NCBI GenBank assembly: GCA_002919305.1
Contig: PKFB01000078.1
Location: forward strand, 1 to 60,780
DNA: 60,780 bases
Direction: 5' to 3'
From: Actinomycetales bacterium
GTDB lineage: Bacteria; Actinomycetota; Actinomycetes; Mycobacteriales; Micromonosporaceae
The notes beneath the pieces were generated by a model. It saw only the letters and a list, made by a program, of their open reading frames with translations. It searched no databases and was not told the DNA's origin. Below, in pieces: positions 27,125 to 37,574 of the stretch. Position numbers and translations under genes: made by a program. Numbering within the stretch: position 1 is the first letter of the stretch; each line of letters starts with the position of its first letter.

Positions 27125-27892
27125 TCAGCGGAGGCTACGGAGGGTGGGGCGTACCTCGGCGGCAGCCGCCTGGTCCAACAGCCAGAGGGTGTTTTCGGTG
27201 CCGTGTACCCCCGCCGCCGGTATCTGTACCGGCCCGGCACCCGCTAAGGCGAGCCCGACCGCTTTAGCCTTGCCCGTTCCCGAGGCGATCAGCCATACCT
27301 CCTCCGCCGTGTTGATCGCCGGCAGAGTGAGCGTCACCCGCATCGGGGGTGGCTTGGGGCTGCCCCGCACGCCGGCCACCAAGCGTTGCTCGTACGCTGC
27401 GGGCGACTCAGGGAACACCGAAGCGACGTGCCCGTCCTCACCCACCCCCAGCAGCAGCACATCGAAGTGGGGGAGACGCTGGTTCCCCGGCCCAGCGGCG
27501 GCAGCCAGTTCCTCCGCGTACCGGGCGGCCGCCGCTTCAGGATCAGCGCCGTCCGGGCCGTCGGAGGCGGGCATGGGGTGAACCCGGGCCGGGTCCAGCG
27601 GTAGCGCATCGAGCAGCGCCTCACGGGCCTGGGTCTCGTTACGCTCAGGGTCCCCGGCGGGGAGGAAACGCTCGTCACCCCACCACACATTCACCCGGGA
27701 CCAGTCCACAGCGTCCCGGGCGCGGCTGTGGCGGACGCTGCGGTAGACCGCCGCGGCGATCCGGCCACCGGTGAGTACGAGCGATGCTTCACCCCGCTGA
27801 GCCTGGGCGTCAATCAACCGGGTGATCAGGCGCGCCGCCACCGCCTCGGCTAACACCTCGGGGTCGGCGTGCACCACGATCGCGCTTGTCAC
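27125..27892 (-). CDS. pgl: 6-phosphogluconolactonase
   Basis: 255 residues from GTG 27892, with GGGGGA 4-5 nt upstream on the minus strand. The family fingerprint 'VNVWWGDERFLPAGDPERNE' and the catalytic region 'LLGVGEDGHVASVFP' (Asp-Gly-His) are clear. It hydrolyses 6-phosphogluconolactone to 6-phosphogluconate. It is the last gene of the operon tkt-tal-pgi-zwf-opcA-pgl, 104 bp after opcA, and ends at the rbpA/pgl terminator. Confidence 0.95.
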   Translation of the reverse strand: MTSAIVVHADPEVLAEAVAARLITRLIDAQAQRGEASLVLTGGRIAAAVYRSVRHSRARDAVDWSRVNVWWGDERFLPAGDPERNETQAREALLDALPLDPARVHPMPASDGPDGADPEAAAARYAEELAAAAGPGNQRLPHFDVLLLGVGEDGHVASVFPESPAAYEQRLVAGVRGSPKPPPMRVTLTLPAINTAEEVWLIASGTGKAKAVGLALAGAGPVQIPAAGVHGTENTLWLLDQAAAAEVRPTLRSLR

Positions 27893-27996
27893 AGTTCCCC
27901 CATCTGACGGTCCACCCCGGTGACCCGGACCCGGAGCCGACGCGGGGCAGTCCGCGGCGGGATCCGGGTTCCTGATCACGCGAGGGTGAGGTGGGC

Positions 27997-28989
27997 CTAT
28001 TCGGAATCGGGCTGTTCGGGACGTTCAGCCACGGCAGGATCGTGCCAAATGTGGGTGCGGGTCGCCGCCCGCGCGTCCAGCCCTTTGGTGCCGGTCGCGG
28101 CGGCCAGGGCGGCCGCGTACGACTGATCCGGGTCCAGGCGACGCAGCTCCTCGGCCAGCTCCTCACCGAGCGTGCGCTCCAGCAGCGGCAGGGTGCGGTC
28201 CTCCACACCGGTACGGCGCAGCAGCGCGGTGCCGTTGGCACGGGTGATGGAGATCTCGGCGCCGTCGGCAAGGGTGATCTCCACCGCGTCGATTCCGCGC
28301 CCGTCAGACGGGCCTGTGATCTTGGGGCGGATCCCCAACCGAGCCCGGAGCCAGCCCGCCAGCAGCAGCGCCGACGGGTCGGTGGGGGAGCCTGAGATCT
28401 GGATCGTCTTCGGCGGTGCCGAGACCGTGTCGAACGCGCTGGCCACGATGCCCCGCCACGGGGTGATCCGGGTCCAGGCCAGGTCGGTGTCGCCGGGCGC
28501 GTAGTCGGTCGCCCGTTGTTTGAGACCCAGGACCGGATCCGGGGCGGCGCTGCAGTCGGTGATCCGACGGTCGGCGACCACCCCCAACGGGTCGTAGGCG
28601 ATGCTCTCCGGCTGAGTGCCGTGCCACCAGGTGACCACCGGCACGTCCGGTGCGAGCAGCGGCAAGGCGACGGACTCTGCGTGCAGTGCCAGGCGGCCGT
28701 GCATCCGCATCACCACCGCCTCGCATGGCCCCAGCCGACCCCCCACAATGATCTCGGCGTCCAGCCGAGACTCGGGGTCGAGCACCCCACGCCGCACCAC
28801 GATGATCAACCGGCAGGGGTGCTGTTCCGCCGCGACGGTCAGGGCCGCCTCCGCCTCGCGTACCAGCTTCTCGTCCACGATGGCGATCAGGGTGAGCGCG
28901 AGTCCGCTGGCGACCCCGCCGGCGCTGCGTCGCTCCGCGGCCAGGGCCCTGACCACCTCAGTGCCGGTGGTGTCCCACAGTGCGATCAC
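27997..28989 (-). CDS. opcA: glucose-6-phosphate dehydrogenase assembly protein OpcA
   Basis: 330 residues from GTG 28989, with AGGAGG 6 nt upstream; the longer frame adds an implausible Arg-rich lead. The start 'VIALWDTTGTEVVRAL' and motifs 'CEAVVMRMHG', 'PLLAPDVPVVTWWHG' and 'DLAWTRITPWRGIVASAFD' identify OpcA. This actinobacterial and cyanobacterial protein allosterically supports glucose-6-phosphate dehydrogenase, encoded just upstream with a 31-bp gap. No enzymatic activity is expected. Confidence 0.95.
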   Translation of the reverse strand: MIALWDTTGTEVVRALAAERRSAGGVASGLALTLIAIVDEKLVREAEAALTVAAEQHPCRLIIVVRRGVLDPESRLDAEIIVGGRLGPCEAVVMRMHGRLALHAESVALPLLAPDVPVVTWWHGTQPESIAYDPLGVVADRRITDCSAAPDPVLGLKQRATDYAPGDTDLAWTRITPWRGIVASAFDTVSAPPKTIQISGSPTDPSALLLAGWLRARLGIRPKITGPSDGRGIDAVEITLADGAEISITRANGTALLRRTGVEDRTLPLLERTLGEELAEELRRLDPDQSYAAALAAATGTKGLDARAATRTHIWHDPAVAERPEQPDSE

Positions 28990-29020
28990 TGTGCCTCCTG
29001 GTTCCCGTCGCGTCGCTCGT

Positions 29021-30538
29021 TCACGGTCGCCTCCAGACGCGTCCCTCGGAGGCCAACATCTCATCGGCGGCCTTCGGTCCCCACTCGCCGGCACGGTACG
29101 GGTGTGGCTTGGTACCGGCCCAGCATTCCTCCAGGGGATCGATCACACGCCAGCTCTCCTCCACCTCGGCGGAGTTCGGGAAGAGCGTCTTGTCCCCCAA
29201 CAGCACGTCCAGCACCAGCCGCTCGTACGCTTCCGGGCTGGCCTCGGTGAACGCCTCGCCGTAGAGGAAGTCCATGGCGATGTCACGTAGCTCCATCGCG
29301 GTGCCGGGCACCTTGGAGCCGAACTTCAAGGTGACACCCTCATCGGGCTGCACTCGGATCACCAGCTGGTTATTCCCCAGGGACTCCACCGCCGAGGCAT
29401 CGAAGGGCAGATGCGGCGCCTTCTTGAACAGCACCGCGATCTCGGTGACCCGGCGCGGCAGCCGCTTACCGGCGCGGATGTAGAAGGGGACACCCGCCCA
29501 CCGGCGGTTTTGAATACCCAGCCGGATCGCCACATAGGTCTCGGTGGTCGAGTCCGGCGGGATGTTCGGCTCCTCCAGGTAGCCGGGGACCCGCTGCCCT
29601 GCCACCCAACCTTGGGTGTACTGCCCCCGGATCGCGTGCCGGGAGATGTCCTTCGGCAGGGTGATCGCCTTGAGAACCTTCAGCTTCTCGGTCCGGATCG
29701 CCTCGGCGTCGAAGCTGGTGGGCTCCTCCATGGCGGTCAGCGTCAACAGCTGCAGCAGGTGGTTCTGCACTACGTCCCGCGCCGCTCCCACCGAGTCGTA
29801 GAAGCCGGCCCGGCTGCCGATCCCGACGTCCTCCGCCATCGTGATCTGTACCGAGTCGACGTAGTGGGAGTTCCACACCGGCTCAAACAGGGCGTTGGCG
29901 AACCGCAGCGCCAGGATGTTCTGGACGGTTTCCTTACCCAGGTAGTGGTCGATACGGAACACGTCCTCGGGGGTGAAGACCGTGTCCACCAGCTGGTTGA
30001 GCTCCCGGGCGGAGTTCAGGTCGCTCCCGAACGGCTTCTCCACCACCACGCGACGCCACCCGCCGGAGCGGGTGTTGTCCGACATCCCGGTCCGGTCCAG
30101 CTGCTTCAGGACGGTGGGGAAGGTCGATGGCGGGATCGAGAAGTAGAACGCGGCATTGCCGGGGATGCCGTGGGAGGTGCGCAGATCGTTCAGGCAGGCA
30201 GCGAGCCGGTCGAACGCCGCGTCGTCCTCGAAGGATCCACCGACGAACTTGATGTTGCCCGCCAGGCGTGCCCAGACCTCCTCCCGCCATGGAGTGCGGG
30301 AATGCTCGCGGGCAGCCGCGCGAGCCAGCTGCTCGAAGTCGCCGTCCGTCCAGTCCCGGCGCGCGAAACCCAGTATCACAAAGCCCGGGGGCAACAGCCC
30401 CCGGTTCGCCAAGTCGTACACCGCCGGGATCAGCTTCTTGCGGGCCAGGTCACCGGTCACCCCGAAGATCACCAGTGCGCAAGGCTCAGGAATCCGGGGG
30501 AGACGTCGGTCCTGCGGATCCCGCAGCGGGTTGGTCAT
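29021..30538 (-). CDS. zwf: glucose-6-phosphate 1-dehydrogenase
   Basis: 505 residues, normal length. The dinucleotide-binding '[14 protein letters not shown]', the catalytic '[21 protein letters not shown]' and '[14 protein letters not shown]' are present. It catalyses the NADP-linked first step of the oxidative pentose phosphate pathway. The ATG overlaps the pgi stop as ATGA, so translation is coupled to pgi. The OpcA partner follows. Confidence 0.97.
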   Translation of the reverse strand: MTNPLRDPQDRRLPRIPEPCALVIFGVTGDLARKKLIPAVYDLANRGLLPPGFVILGFARRDWTDGDFEQLARAAAREHSRTPWREEVWARLAGNIKFVGGSFEDDAAFDRLAACLNDLRTSHGIPGNAAFYFSIPPSTFPTVLKQLDRTGMSDNTRSGGWRRVVVEKPFGSDLNSARELNQLVDTVFTPEDVFRIDHYLGKETVQNILALRFANALFEPVWNSHYVDSVQITMAEDVGIGSRAGFYDSVGAARDVVQNHLLQLLTLTAMEEPTSFDAEAIRTEKLKVLKAITLPKDISRHAIRGQYTQGWVAGQRVPGYLEEPNIPPDSTTETYVAIRLGIQNRRWAGVPFYIRAGKRLPRRVTEIAVLFKKAPHLPFDASAVESLGNNQLVIRVQPDEGVTLKFGSKVPGTAMELRDIAMDFLYGEAFTEASPEAYERLVLDVLLGDKTLFPNSAEVEESWRVIDPLEECWAGTKPHPYRAGEWGPKAADEMLASEGRVWRRP

Positions 30539-32202
30539 GCTTCTCCTCCGGAAGATCGTGCCGCGGCGAGGAGTTGGGTAATACCCGCGGCCCGGTCGGT
30601 CAGGTGCAGCCGCGCCACCGGCCGTCCCCGACTCGCGAGCGCCTGAAGGTCACCCGCGGCCTGGGCGGCCTGCAGTTGACCGAAGGTGTACGCCACGCCC
30701 GGCACCGGCAGATCCTCGGTCACCGCCCCGGTGATCTGCAGGAACACCCCACTGGTCGGGCCACCCTTGTGGTACTGCCCGGTGGAGTGCAGGAAGCGGG
30801 GACCCCATCCGAACGTCACCGGATAGGACGCCACCCGCGCCAACAGGCTCCGTAGCTGGGCGACTTCACGGTCGGCGTACCGGTCCAGGTAGGCCATGAT
30901 CGCCAGGTAGGTGCCGCCGGATGTGGCGCTCAGCGCCTGGAACACCTCGGCCACGCTGCCTGCCCGTAGTCCACCCGACAGGTACACCTCGACAGCCCCT
31001 TCGGTGAAGTCGGGGGTGGTGGTGGGCAGGCCCTGCTCAAGCAGCCGGTTGGTGTTGTTCTTGCTTTCGGTCACGTTGGGCTGGTCGAAGGGGTTGATCC
31101 CCAACAGCCGGCCAGCGATGGCGGTCGCGAACTCCCACGCGAGGAATTGCGCGCCCAGCGGGCCGTTGACGCGCAGGCCATCCCGCAGCACCTGGCCCTT
31201 GCCCGGCGTCGGCCGCAGGCTGCCGCCCACCGTGACCGTGAGCACGTCGGGGCCGGTGTTGCCGGGGGCGTCCGGGTCCTCCAGAACCACCGGCAGGATG
31301 CCGGTGCCGTTCTTACCGGTGGACTCGGCCAGCAGCTGTTCGATCCAGTCGCCCAGCCCGACGATGCCTGAACCATCGTCGGCCAGCGCAACCTTGTCCC
31401 GGCCAGCCAGCGCCGCCGCGCCCAACGCGGCCCCGAGCGCCAGGGCGGGGTTGTCGGTGGGCTCGGCCAGGCGGGAGGCCAGCGCGGCCGCCTCGTCCAG
31501 CAGAACCTCGACATCCACCCCGGCCAGAGCCGAGGGCACCAGACCGAACGCGGTGAGGGCGCTGTAGCGGCCCCCGACGTAGGGATCGGCGAGGAAGAGG
31601 GCCCGCACTCCCAGCTGCCGGGCCCGCTCCTCCAAGGGCGAGCCGGGGTCGGTGACCACCACGATGCGGCCTCCGGCCTCGGCCTCGCTCAGCCCGTGAT
31701 CCAGGAACGCCTGGTGGTAGGCCCGCAGGTGGCTGGTGGTTTCCACGGTCCCGCCGGACTTGCTGGACACCACGACCACCGTGCGGTCCAGACGGTCCCG
31801 GAGGGTGGCCAGGACCTGCTGAGGATCGGTGGTGTCCAACACGGTCAAGGGCTTGTCGAGGGTGCGGGTGATCACTTCCGGTGCCAGCGAGGAGCCACCC
31901 ATGCCGGCGAGGACGATGTGGTCCAGGCCGGCCTCACGCAGCTCGGCGCGCAGCGCCGCCAGCCGGGGGAGGAACTCACGGCTGCGCTTGAAGGTGTCCA
32001 GCCAGCCCAGCCGGATGCGCGCCTCGCTTTCGGCCTCTGGCCCCCACAGCGTGGGGTCACCGGCGGCCAGCAGCCCTGGTACGCCCTCGGCGATCAGTTT
32101 CTCCCGCGCGGCGGTGGCGCCGGGGACCTGCGCGGCCCCGGTCACCACCAGACCGCCTCCGATTTCGGTGTCGACGTTGTGTGAACTGTCTGGTCCGGTC
32201 AT
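30535..32202 (-). CDS. pgi: glucose-6-phosphate isomerase
   Basis: 555 residues from ATG 32202, overlapping the tal stop (TGATG); a GTG one codon earlier is possible. Sugar-isomerase (SIS) motifs include '[14 protein letters not shown]', '[16 protein letters not shown]' and the late '[18 protein letters not shown]' with the conserved His-Lys. It interconverts glucose 6-phosphate and fructose 6-phosphate, so it links the pentose phosphate operon to glycolysis. It is coupled on both sides (tal before, zwf after). Confidence 0.95.
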   Translation of the reverse strand: MTGPDSSHNVDTEIGGGLVVTGAAQVPGATAAREKLIAEGVPGLLAAGDPTLWGPEAESEARIRLGWLDTFKRSREFLPRLAALRAELREAGLDHIVLAGMGGSSLAPEVITRTLDKPLTVLDTTDPQQVLATLRDRLDRTVVVVSSKSGGTVETTSHLRAYHQAFLDHGLSEAEAGGRIVVVTDPGSPLEERARQLGVRALFLADPYVGGRYSALTAFGLVPSALAGVDVEVLLDEAAALASRLAEPTDNPALALGAALGAAALAGRDKVALADDGSGIVGLGDWIEQLLAESTGKNGTGILPVVLEDPDAPGNTGPDVLTVTVGGSLRPTPGKGQVLRDGLRVNGPLGAQFLAWEFATAIAGRLLGINPFDQPNVTESKNNTNRLLEQGLPTTTPDFTEGAVEVYLSGGLRAGSVAEVFQALSATSGGTYLAIMAYLDRYADREVAQLRSLLARVASYPVTFGWGPRFLHSTGQYHKGGPTSGVFLQITGAVTEDLPVPGVAYTFGQLQAAQAAGDLQALASRGRPVARLHLTDRAAGITQLLAAARSSGGEA

Positions 32203-33326
32203 CACTCGCCCCCGACTCCGCTGGTGCCGGCCTCCAGTTGCGTCTGGACGCTGTCGAGCAGCTCCTTCCAGCTGGCCACGAACTTCTCCACACCCTCACG
32301 CTCGAGGGTCGTGACCACGTCGTTGTAGTCGACCCCCAGCGCCGCGATCCGGTCCAGCACCGACCGCGCCTCCTCGTAGTGGGCGGTCACGGTGTCCGGC
32401 TGGGTCTCGCCGTGGTCGGCGAAGGCGTCCAGCGTGGCCTGCGGCATGGTGTTCACCACGCCGGGAGCCACCAGCTCCTCTACGTAGAGCACGTCGCGGT
32501 AGGCGGGGTTCTTCACCCCCGTGGACGCCCACAGCGGGCGCTGCGGCCGGGCGCCGGCGTCGGCCAGGGCCTGCCACCGCTCCGAGGAGAAAACCTCCTC
32601 GTAGGCCTGGTAGGCCAGGCGCGCGTTGGCGACCGCGGCCTTGCCTTTGAGGCTGGCGGCCTCATCGCCACCGATCTTGTCCAGCCGCTTGTCGATCTCG
32701 GTGTCCACGCGGGATACGAAGAATGACGCCACCGAGGCGATGCTGGACAGGTCATGGCCCCGATCACGCGCCTGCTCCAGCCCGGTCAGGAAGGCCTCCA
32801 TGACCTCCCGGTACCGCTGCAGGCTGAAGATCAGCGTGACGTTTACGCTGATCCCTTCCGCCAGGGCGGCGGTGATGGCGGGTAGGCCCTCGGGAGTGGC
32901 GGGGATCTTGATGAACAGGTTGGGGCGGTCAACCAGCCACCACAGCGCCTTGGCCTCGGCCACGGTGCGGGCGGTGTCGTACGCCAGACGCGGGTCTACC
33001 TCGATCGAGACCCGGCCGTCCAGGCCGCCGGTGGCGTCGTACACCGGGCGCATCACATCACAGGCCCAACGCACGTCGTAGGTAGTCAGCAGCCGGGTGG
33101 CCTCCTCCACCCCCACGCCGCGCAGCGCCAAGTCACTGACCTGGTCGGCGTACTCCTTGGAGCTGGCCAGTGCTTTGGCGAAGATTGTCGGGTTAGTGGT
33201 CACGCCGACGACGTGCTTCTCACGACGCAGCTGGTCCAGGCCCCCGGTGGCCAGCCGGTCACGAGACAGGTCATCGAGCCATACCGCCACGCCAGCGGCG
33301 GACAACTCGGCGAGTCGGTCAGTCAT
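32202..33326 (-). CDS. tal: transaldolase
   Basis: 374 residues, the long actinobacterial/cyanobacterial transaldolase type. The start is '[25 protein letters not shown]'. The Schiff-base lysine lies in '[13 protein letters not shown]' (about residue 142), and '[12 protein letters not shown]' is an early marker. It transfers dihydroxyacetone units between sugar phosphates in the non-oxidative branch. It lies 9 bp after tkt and overlaps pgi. Confidence 0.96.
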   Translation of the reverse strand: MTDRLAELSAAGVAVWLDDLSRDRLATGGLDQLRREKHVVGVTTNPTIFAKALASSKEYADQVSDLALRGVGVEEATRLLTTYDVRWACDVMRPVYDATGGLDGRVSIEVDPRLAYDTARTVAEAKALWWLVDRPNLFIKIPATPEGLPAITAALAEGISVNVTLIFSLQRYREVMEAFLTGLEQARDRGHDLSSIASVASFFVSRVDTEIDKRLDKIGGDEAASLKGKAAVANARLAYQAYEEVFSSERWQALADAGARPQRPLWASTGVKNPAYRDVLYVEELVAPGVVNTMPQATLDAFADHGETQPDTVTAHYEEARSVLDRIAALGVDYNDVVTTLEREGVEKFVASWKELLDSVQTQLEAGTSGVGGE

Positions 33327-33335
33327 CGCCTACTC

Positions 33336-35474
33336 CTAGTTCCCGGTGGTGGAACCCTTGATCACACCCGTCCGGGACAGGGCCGCGTGCGCCGCAGCCA
33401 CGATCCGGTCAGGGGTGAAGCCGAACTGCTCAAACAGCACCTGGTAGGGCGCGCTCGCGCCGTAGTGCTCCAGGCTCACGCATTCACCGGCCTCGCCCAC
33501 CAGGTCCCGCCAGGGCATGGCGATCCCGGCTTCCACCGAAACGCGCGCCTTGATGTCAGGGGGCAGCACCGAGGAGCGGTACGCCTCGTCCTGAGCGTCG
33601 AACCATTCCCGGCACGGCATGGAGACCACCCGCGTGGGGTGGCCCTCGCTTTGCAGGCGTTCCCGGGCGGCCAGCGCCAGGTGAACCTCGCTACCGGTGG
33701 CGATGATGATCACCTCCGGCCGCGCCGGCTGACCGTCGGCGGACTCGGCCTCAGCGAGCACGTAGCCGCCTCGGGCGACTCCTTCGGCGCTGGCGAGCTT
33801 GCTGCGGTCCAGCACCGGCAGGTTCTGCCGGGTCAGCGCCAACGCGGTGGGACGATCGGTGTGCTCCAGGGCCATGCGCCACGCCCAGGCGGTCTCGTTC
33901 GCGTCGGCCGGGCGTACCACATCCAGGCCGGGGATCGCCCGCAGCGACGCCAGGTGTTCAACCGGCTGGTGGGTCGGGCCGTCCTCACCCAGACCGATGG
34001 AGTCGTGGGTCCACACGTAGATCACCGGCAGCTTCATCAACGCCGCCAGGCGCACCGCCGGACGCATGTAGTCACTGAAGACCAGGAAGGTACCGCCGTA
34101 GGGGCGGGTCCCACCGTGCAGCGCGATGCCGTTGAGGATGGCGCCCATCGCGTGCTCCCGGACACCGAAGTGCAGCACCCGCCCGTAGCGGTGGCCGCTG
34201 AATTCCTTCGTGGAGTGCTCCTCGGGAATGAACGAGGGCGCGCCGGGGATGGTGGTGTTGTTGCTCTCCGCCAGGTCGGCCGAGCCGCCCCACAGCTCCG
34301 GGAGCCGGTCGGCGATCGCGGCGATGACGGTACCGGAGGCCTTCCGGGTGGCCATGCCCTTCGGGTCGGGCTCGAACACCGGCAACGCCTCGGTCCACCC
34401 CTCGGGGAGCTCCCGCCGCGCCAGCCGGTCGTAGAGCGCCTTGCGCTCGGGGTTGGCCTTCGCCCAGGCGTCGAAGGCGGTCTGCCACTCCGCGTGCGCC
34501 GCGGCGCCCCGCTCCACCACCTTGCGGGCGTGGGCGAGGACCTCGTCAGTGACGGCGAAGGAGGCCTCGGGGTCGAAGCCGAGCACCTTCTTGGTGGCGG
34601 CGGCCTCGGCGGCGCCCAGGGCGGAGCCGTGAATCTTGCCGGTGTTCTGCTTGTTGGGAGCCGGCCAGCCGATGATGGTGCGCAGGCAGATCAGTGAGGG
34701 GCGGTCGGTCTCGGCGATGGCGGCCTGGAACGCGTCGTACAGGGCCGCGACGTCCTCGTGGTACTCCCCGGTGGCGGTCCAGTCAACCCGCTGGACATGC
34801 CATCCGTACGCCTCGTACCGGGCCGCGACATCCTCGGACTTGGCGATCCGGGTGTCGTCCTCGATGGAGATCTCGTTGTCGTCGTAGAGCACGATGAGGT
34901 TGCCGAGCTTTTGGTGCCCGGCCAGGGAACAAGCCTCGTGGCTGATTCCCTCCTCGATGTCGCCGTCGGAGGCGAACACGAAGATCCGGTGATCGAACGG
35001 GCTCTGACCGTCAGGAGTGTCCGGGTCGAACAGGCCACGCTCGCGGCGGGCGGCCATCGCCATACCGACCGCGTTGGCTATTCCCTGCCCCAGCGGACCG
35101 GTGGTGGTCTCGACACCGACCGTGTGTCCGTACTCGGGGTGACCGGGGGTCCGCGACCCCCACTGCCGCAGGGCCTTGAGGTCGTCCAGCGTCAGACCAT
35201 ATCCGGATAGATAGAGCTGAATGTAAAGCGTGAGGCTGGAATGCCCACAGGACAGTACGAAGCGGTCACGACCGGGCCACGTCGGGTCGGTGGGGTCGTG
35301 ACGCATCACCCGCTGGAACAACAGGTACGCGGCGGGTGCGAGGCTCATCGCGGTACCGGGATGGCCGTTGCCGGCCCGCTCCACGGCATCGATCGCCAAT
35401 ACCCGGGCGGTATCGACAGCGCGCTGGTCCAGCTCGGACCACTCCAGAGACGTGTGGGAAGCGGGCTGGTTCAC
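33336..35474 (-). CDS. tkt: transketolase
   Basis: 712 residues from GTG 35474, with GAGGAGGAG about 8 nt upstream. The thiamine-diphosphate motif 'ASDGDIEEGISHEA ... YDDN', the early 'RAGNGHPGTAMSLAP' and the mid-domain 'MKLPVIYVWTHDSIGLGEDGPTHQP' are classical. It transfers two-carbon units between sugar phosphates. It is the first gene of the six-gene minus-strand operon and diverges from ctaB across 938 bp, so the operon promoter should lie in that gap. Confidence 0.97.
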   Translation of the reverse strand: MNQPASHTSLEWSELDQRAVDTARVLAIDAVERAGNGHPGTAMSLAPAAYLLFQRVMRHDPTDPTWPGRDRFVLSCGHSSLTLYIQLYLSGYGLTLDDLKALRQWGSRTPGHPEYGHTVGVETTTGPLGQGIANAVGMAMAARRERGLFDPDTPDGQSPFDHRIFVFASDGDIEEGISHEACSLAGHQKLGNLIVLYDDNEISIEDDTRIAKSEDVAARYEAYGWHVQRVDWTATGEYHEDVAALYDAFQAAIAETDRPSLICLRTIIGWPAPNKQNTGKIHGSALGAAEAAATKKVLGFDPEASFAVTDEVLAHARKVVERGAAAHAEWQTAFDAWAKANPERKALYDRLARRELPEGWTEALPVFEPDPKGMATRKASGTVIAAIADRLPELWGGSADLAESNNTTIPGAPSFIPEEHSTKEFSGHRYGRVLHFGVREHAMGAILNGIALHGGTRPYGGTFLVFSDYMRPAVRLAALMKLPVIYVWTHDSIGLGEDGPTHQPVEHLASLRAIPGLDVVRPADANETAWAWRMALEHTDRPTALALTRQNLPVLDRSKLASAEGVARGGYVLAEAESADGQPARPEVIIIATGSEVHLALAARERLQSEGHPTRVVSMPCREWFDAQDEAYRSSVLPPDIKARVSVEAGIAMPWRDLVGEAGECVSLEHYGASAPYQVLFEQFGFTPDRIVAAAHAALSRTGVIKGSTTGN

Positions 35475-36412
35475 GTGACCGTTCTCCTCCTCATCAATGG
35501 GATCTGGGAAGTTCCCGGAACGTCCCATCGGTCGATCGCAGGCGGTATCCGCGCGTTGAACCGCCGGGGCCGTCGCGCGGGGAGGTCTGGGTCCTCCTGT
35601 CTGACCCTACCCAGCACACGCTCGATCAGCCGTGTGATCCAGCGCGCGCTGTGTCGTTTGTATTCCCCTTTTGAGCTATGACCTTCATGGTTCGATCGAC
35701 CTTCGAGCACTGTTCCAGTGATGATGGAGAATCCCTGATCGTTAGCGACCGCGATGTATCGGGAGCGCGGTGTCTCACGCGTCGGTACTCGTAGATATCT
35801 CGATGCCTGGATTCCTGGTGCGACAGCTCGGATTCTGCCCGCTACCCTCCCCGATCAACCGCGTTGTGTCGCCTGTCCGACCAGCCTCGTTGATCGGGAA
35901 ATGATCGAGTATGTCGCTGGGGCCCGCTTCTGGTGCGGCTGCGTCGGGCGGGAGCGTGTCGCGCAATGACCTGCAGCGCGTCCCTGACCTCATCAGGATG
36001 TCGTGCGGTTTCATCACCGTTTTGATGACCTGTCTTCGAGACATACAGCCGTAAAGGGGCTGGTCGTCAGCGGGACGATGTGACAAGCACCGTGGACGTG
36101 TGGCCAGGGAGCTCCCTCATCCGGCTTCTGGAGTGATTTTGGCCACCCGTGATGTCGCACTCAACCAATAGACATCAAACGACGGGTTACGCCGATAACT
36201 CCATGCTCAAACCGCATGAACGGAGCGGTGATCACGTGTCGGAAATGGGTGGTGGACGGATCCTGGGAGAAGAACAGCGGGGGTGAATGAGCGTCTAAAA
36301 TCGCTGCTTTTAGCGGTGCTGGGCCCGGCGACACCTGCCTGTGAGCCTCGCCCGTACCCTGTTCTACGATGCGTAGACGAGCATTGATCATCCGGCCGGG
36401 CGAGGGGGATTT
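35475..36412. other. 938-bp divergent region between tkt and ctaB
   Basis: It is unusually long and less GC-rich than its surroundings, and no frame has convincing protein character. It should contain both promoters. A TACGAT (36365-36370), 43 bp before ctaB, is a candidate -10. A 10-bp inverted repeat CCCGATCAAC (35850-35859) and GTTGATCGGG (35889-35898), 29 bp apart, could be an operator or loop site. A decayed gene cannot be excluded. Confidence 0.4.
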
Positions 36413-37399
36413 GTGAGCACACTCACCGACCGTGACACCCCTGGGCTGGATGTCGTCGCCGACGCGGCGCGTTCCCGCCATGGCACCGTGGCTCCGGCCG
36501 GGACTGTCCCGGCGCCCGCGGCGCGGAGTGTCAAAGCCATCCTCGCGGCGTACCTAGCCCTGACCAAGCCCCGCATCATTGAGCTGCTGCTGATAACCGC
36601 GGTCCCGACGATGTTCCTGGCGGCCGGCGGTTTGCCTTCCCTGCTGACCGTGCTTGTGGTGGTCGTCGGCGGCGCTTTGGCGGCGGGGAGCGCCAACGCA
36701 CTCAACTGCTACGTCGACCGGGACATCGACCAGGTCATGCGCCGTACCTCCCGGCGGCCGCTGCCTCGGCACATCGTCTCCCCCCGCTCGGCGTTGCTGT
36801 TCGGGTTGACCCTCGGCGTCGCCTCAGTGGTGTTGATGTGGCTGACCACCAATCCGTTGGCCACCGCCCTCACCGCTGGGGCCATTGTGTACTACGCGGT
36901 CATCTACACCCTGTTACTGAAGCGACACACCAAGCACAACACCGTGCTGGGTGGGGTGTGCGGCTCGGCGCCGGTCTTGATCGGCTGGGCGGCGGTAACC
37001 GGCTCCCTGGACTGGCCGGCGTGGATCCTGTTCGCTGTCGTCTTCTTCTGGCAACCTCCCCACTTCTGGGCTCTGGCCATCAAGTTCCGCGCTGACTACG
37101 CCGCCGCGGGGATCCCGATGCTGCCGGTGGTGGCGTCGGCCCATCGGGTCGCGGTGGAGACCGTGGTGTACACCTGGCTGACCGTCATCGCCTCACTGGC
37201 GCTGTGGCCGATAGCCACCACCCCCTTGTACGCGGCCGTAGCGGTGGTGTCGGGCGGCTTCCTCCTCGTCGAGGCGCACCGGATGGAACGCAGGGCGCGG
37301 CGGGGCGAGAATCTCCGGCCCATGCGGTTGTTCCACTGGTCGATCACCTACCTGACGGTGCTGTTCGTCGCCGTGGCCGTCGACGCCGTCATCCAGTGA
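36413..37399 (+). CDS. ctaB: heme o synthase (protoheme IX farnesyltransferase)
   Basis: 328 residues with about eight membrane helices after a 45-residue cytoplasmic N-terminus. The UbiA-family prenyl-diphosphate motif '[21 protein letters not shown]' (NxxxDxxxD) and the second aspartate-bearing loop '[19 protein letters not shown]' are present. It adds a farnesyl group to heme b for cytochrome oxidase. Its partner ctaA lies 14 kb away, beyond accessory DNA. GTG 36413 has GAGGGGGAT upstream. Its stop lies in a 16-bp tandem duplication. Confidence 0.95.
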   Translation: MSTLTDRDTPGLDVVADAARSRHGTVAPAGTVPAPAARSVKAILAAYLALTKPRIIELLLITAVPTMFLAAGGLPSLLTVLVVVVGGALAAGSANALNCYVDRDIDQVMRRTSRRPLPRHIVSPRSALLFGLTLGVASVVLMWLTTNPLATALTAGAIVYYAVIYTLLLKRHTKHNTVLGGVCGSAPVLIGWAAVTGSLDWPAWILFAVVFFWQPPHFWALAIKFRADYAAAGIPMLPVVASAHRVAVETVVYTWLTVIASLALWPIATTPLYAAVAVVSGGFLLVEAHRMERRARRGENLRPMRLFHWSITYLTVLFVAVAVDAVIQ

Positions 37400-37413
37400 C
37401 GCCGTCATCCAGT
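37382..37413 (+). repeat. 16-bp exact tandem duplication across the ctaB stop codon
   Basis: GACGCCGTCATCCAGT occurs at 37382-37397 and again at 37398-37413. The first copy ends ctaB as CAG-TGA. The second is followed by AA, so the unduplicated form would have ended CAG-TAA. The duplication thus changed the stop codon but not the protein. Confidence 0.85.
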
Positions 37414-37493
37414 AAGGACCTAGTGCGCTGCCCACCGTCCCGCCTTGTTCTGGTTTAGGTTTTGCGCCTTTAGGTCCTGTGCCGGTCGGTTAT

Positions 37494-37521
37494 CCCGCGA
37501 GGGTCCCGGGCCCCTCGCGGG
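37494..37521. terminator. bidirectional terminator between ctaB and the monooxygenase gene
   Basis: CCCGCGAGGG (37494-37503) pairs perfectly with CCCTCGCGGG (37512-37521) around an 8-nt loop that is itself CCCGGG-containing. It lies between convergent genes. Confidence 0.75.
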
Positions 37522-37574
37522 CGTACCCGTGGCGTACGCAGTCCTAAAGGGCAGTCAGAGCCGTCGCGGCCCGG

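Noticed and set aside
29411-30646. 411-residue plus-strand frame over zwf
   Set aside because: Antisense shadow with no family character; zwf on the other strand is unmistakable.
33213-34697. 494-residue plus-strand frame across tal and tkt
   Set aside because: Antisense shadow of clear transketolase and transaldolase genes.
35754-36481. Short frames in the tkt-ctaB spacer
   Set aside because: No ribosome sites, no plausible hydrophobic core and overlapping on both strands; reported only as a gene-free stretch.
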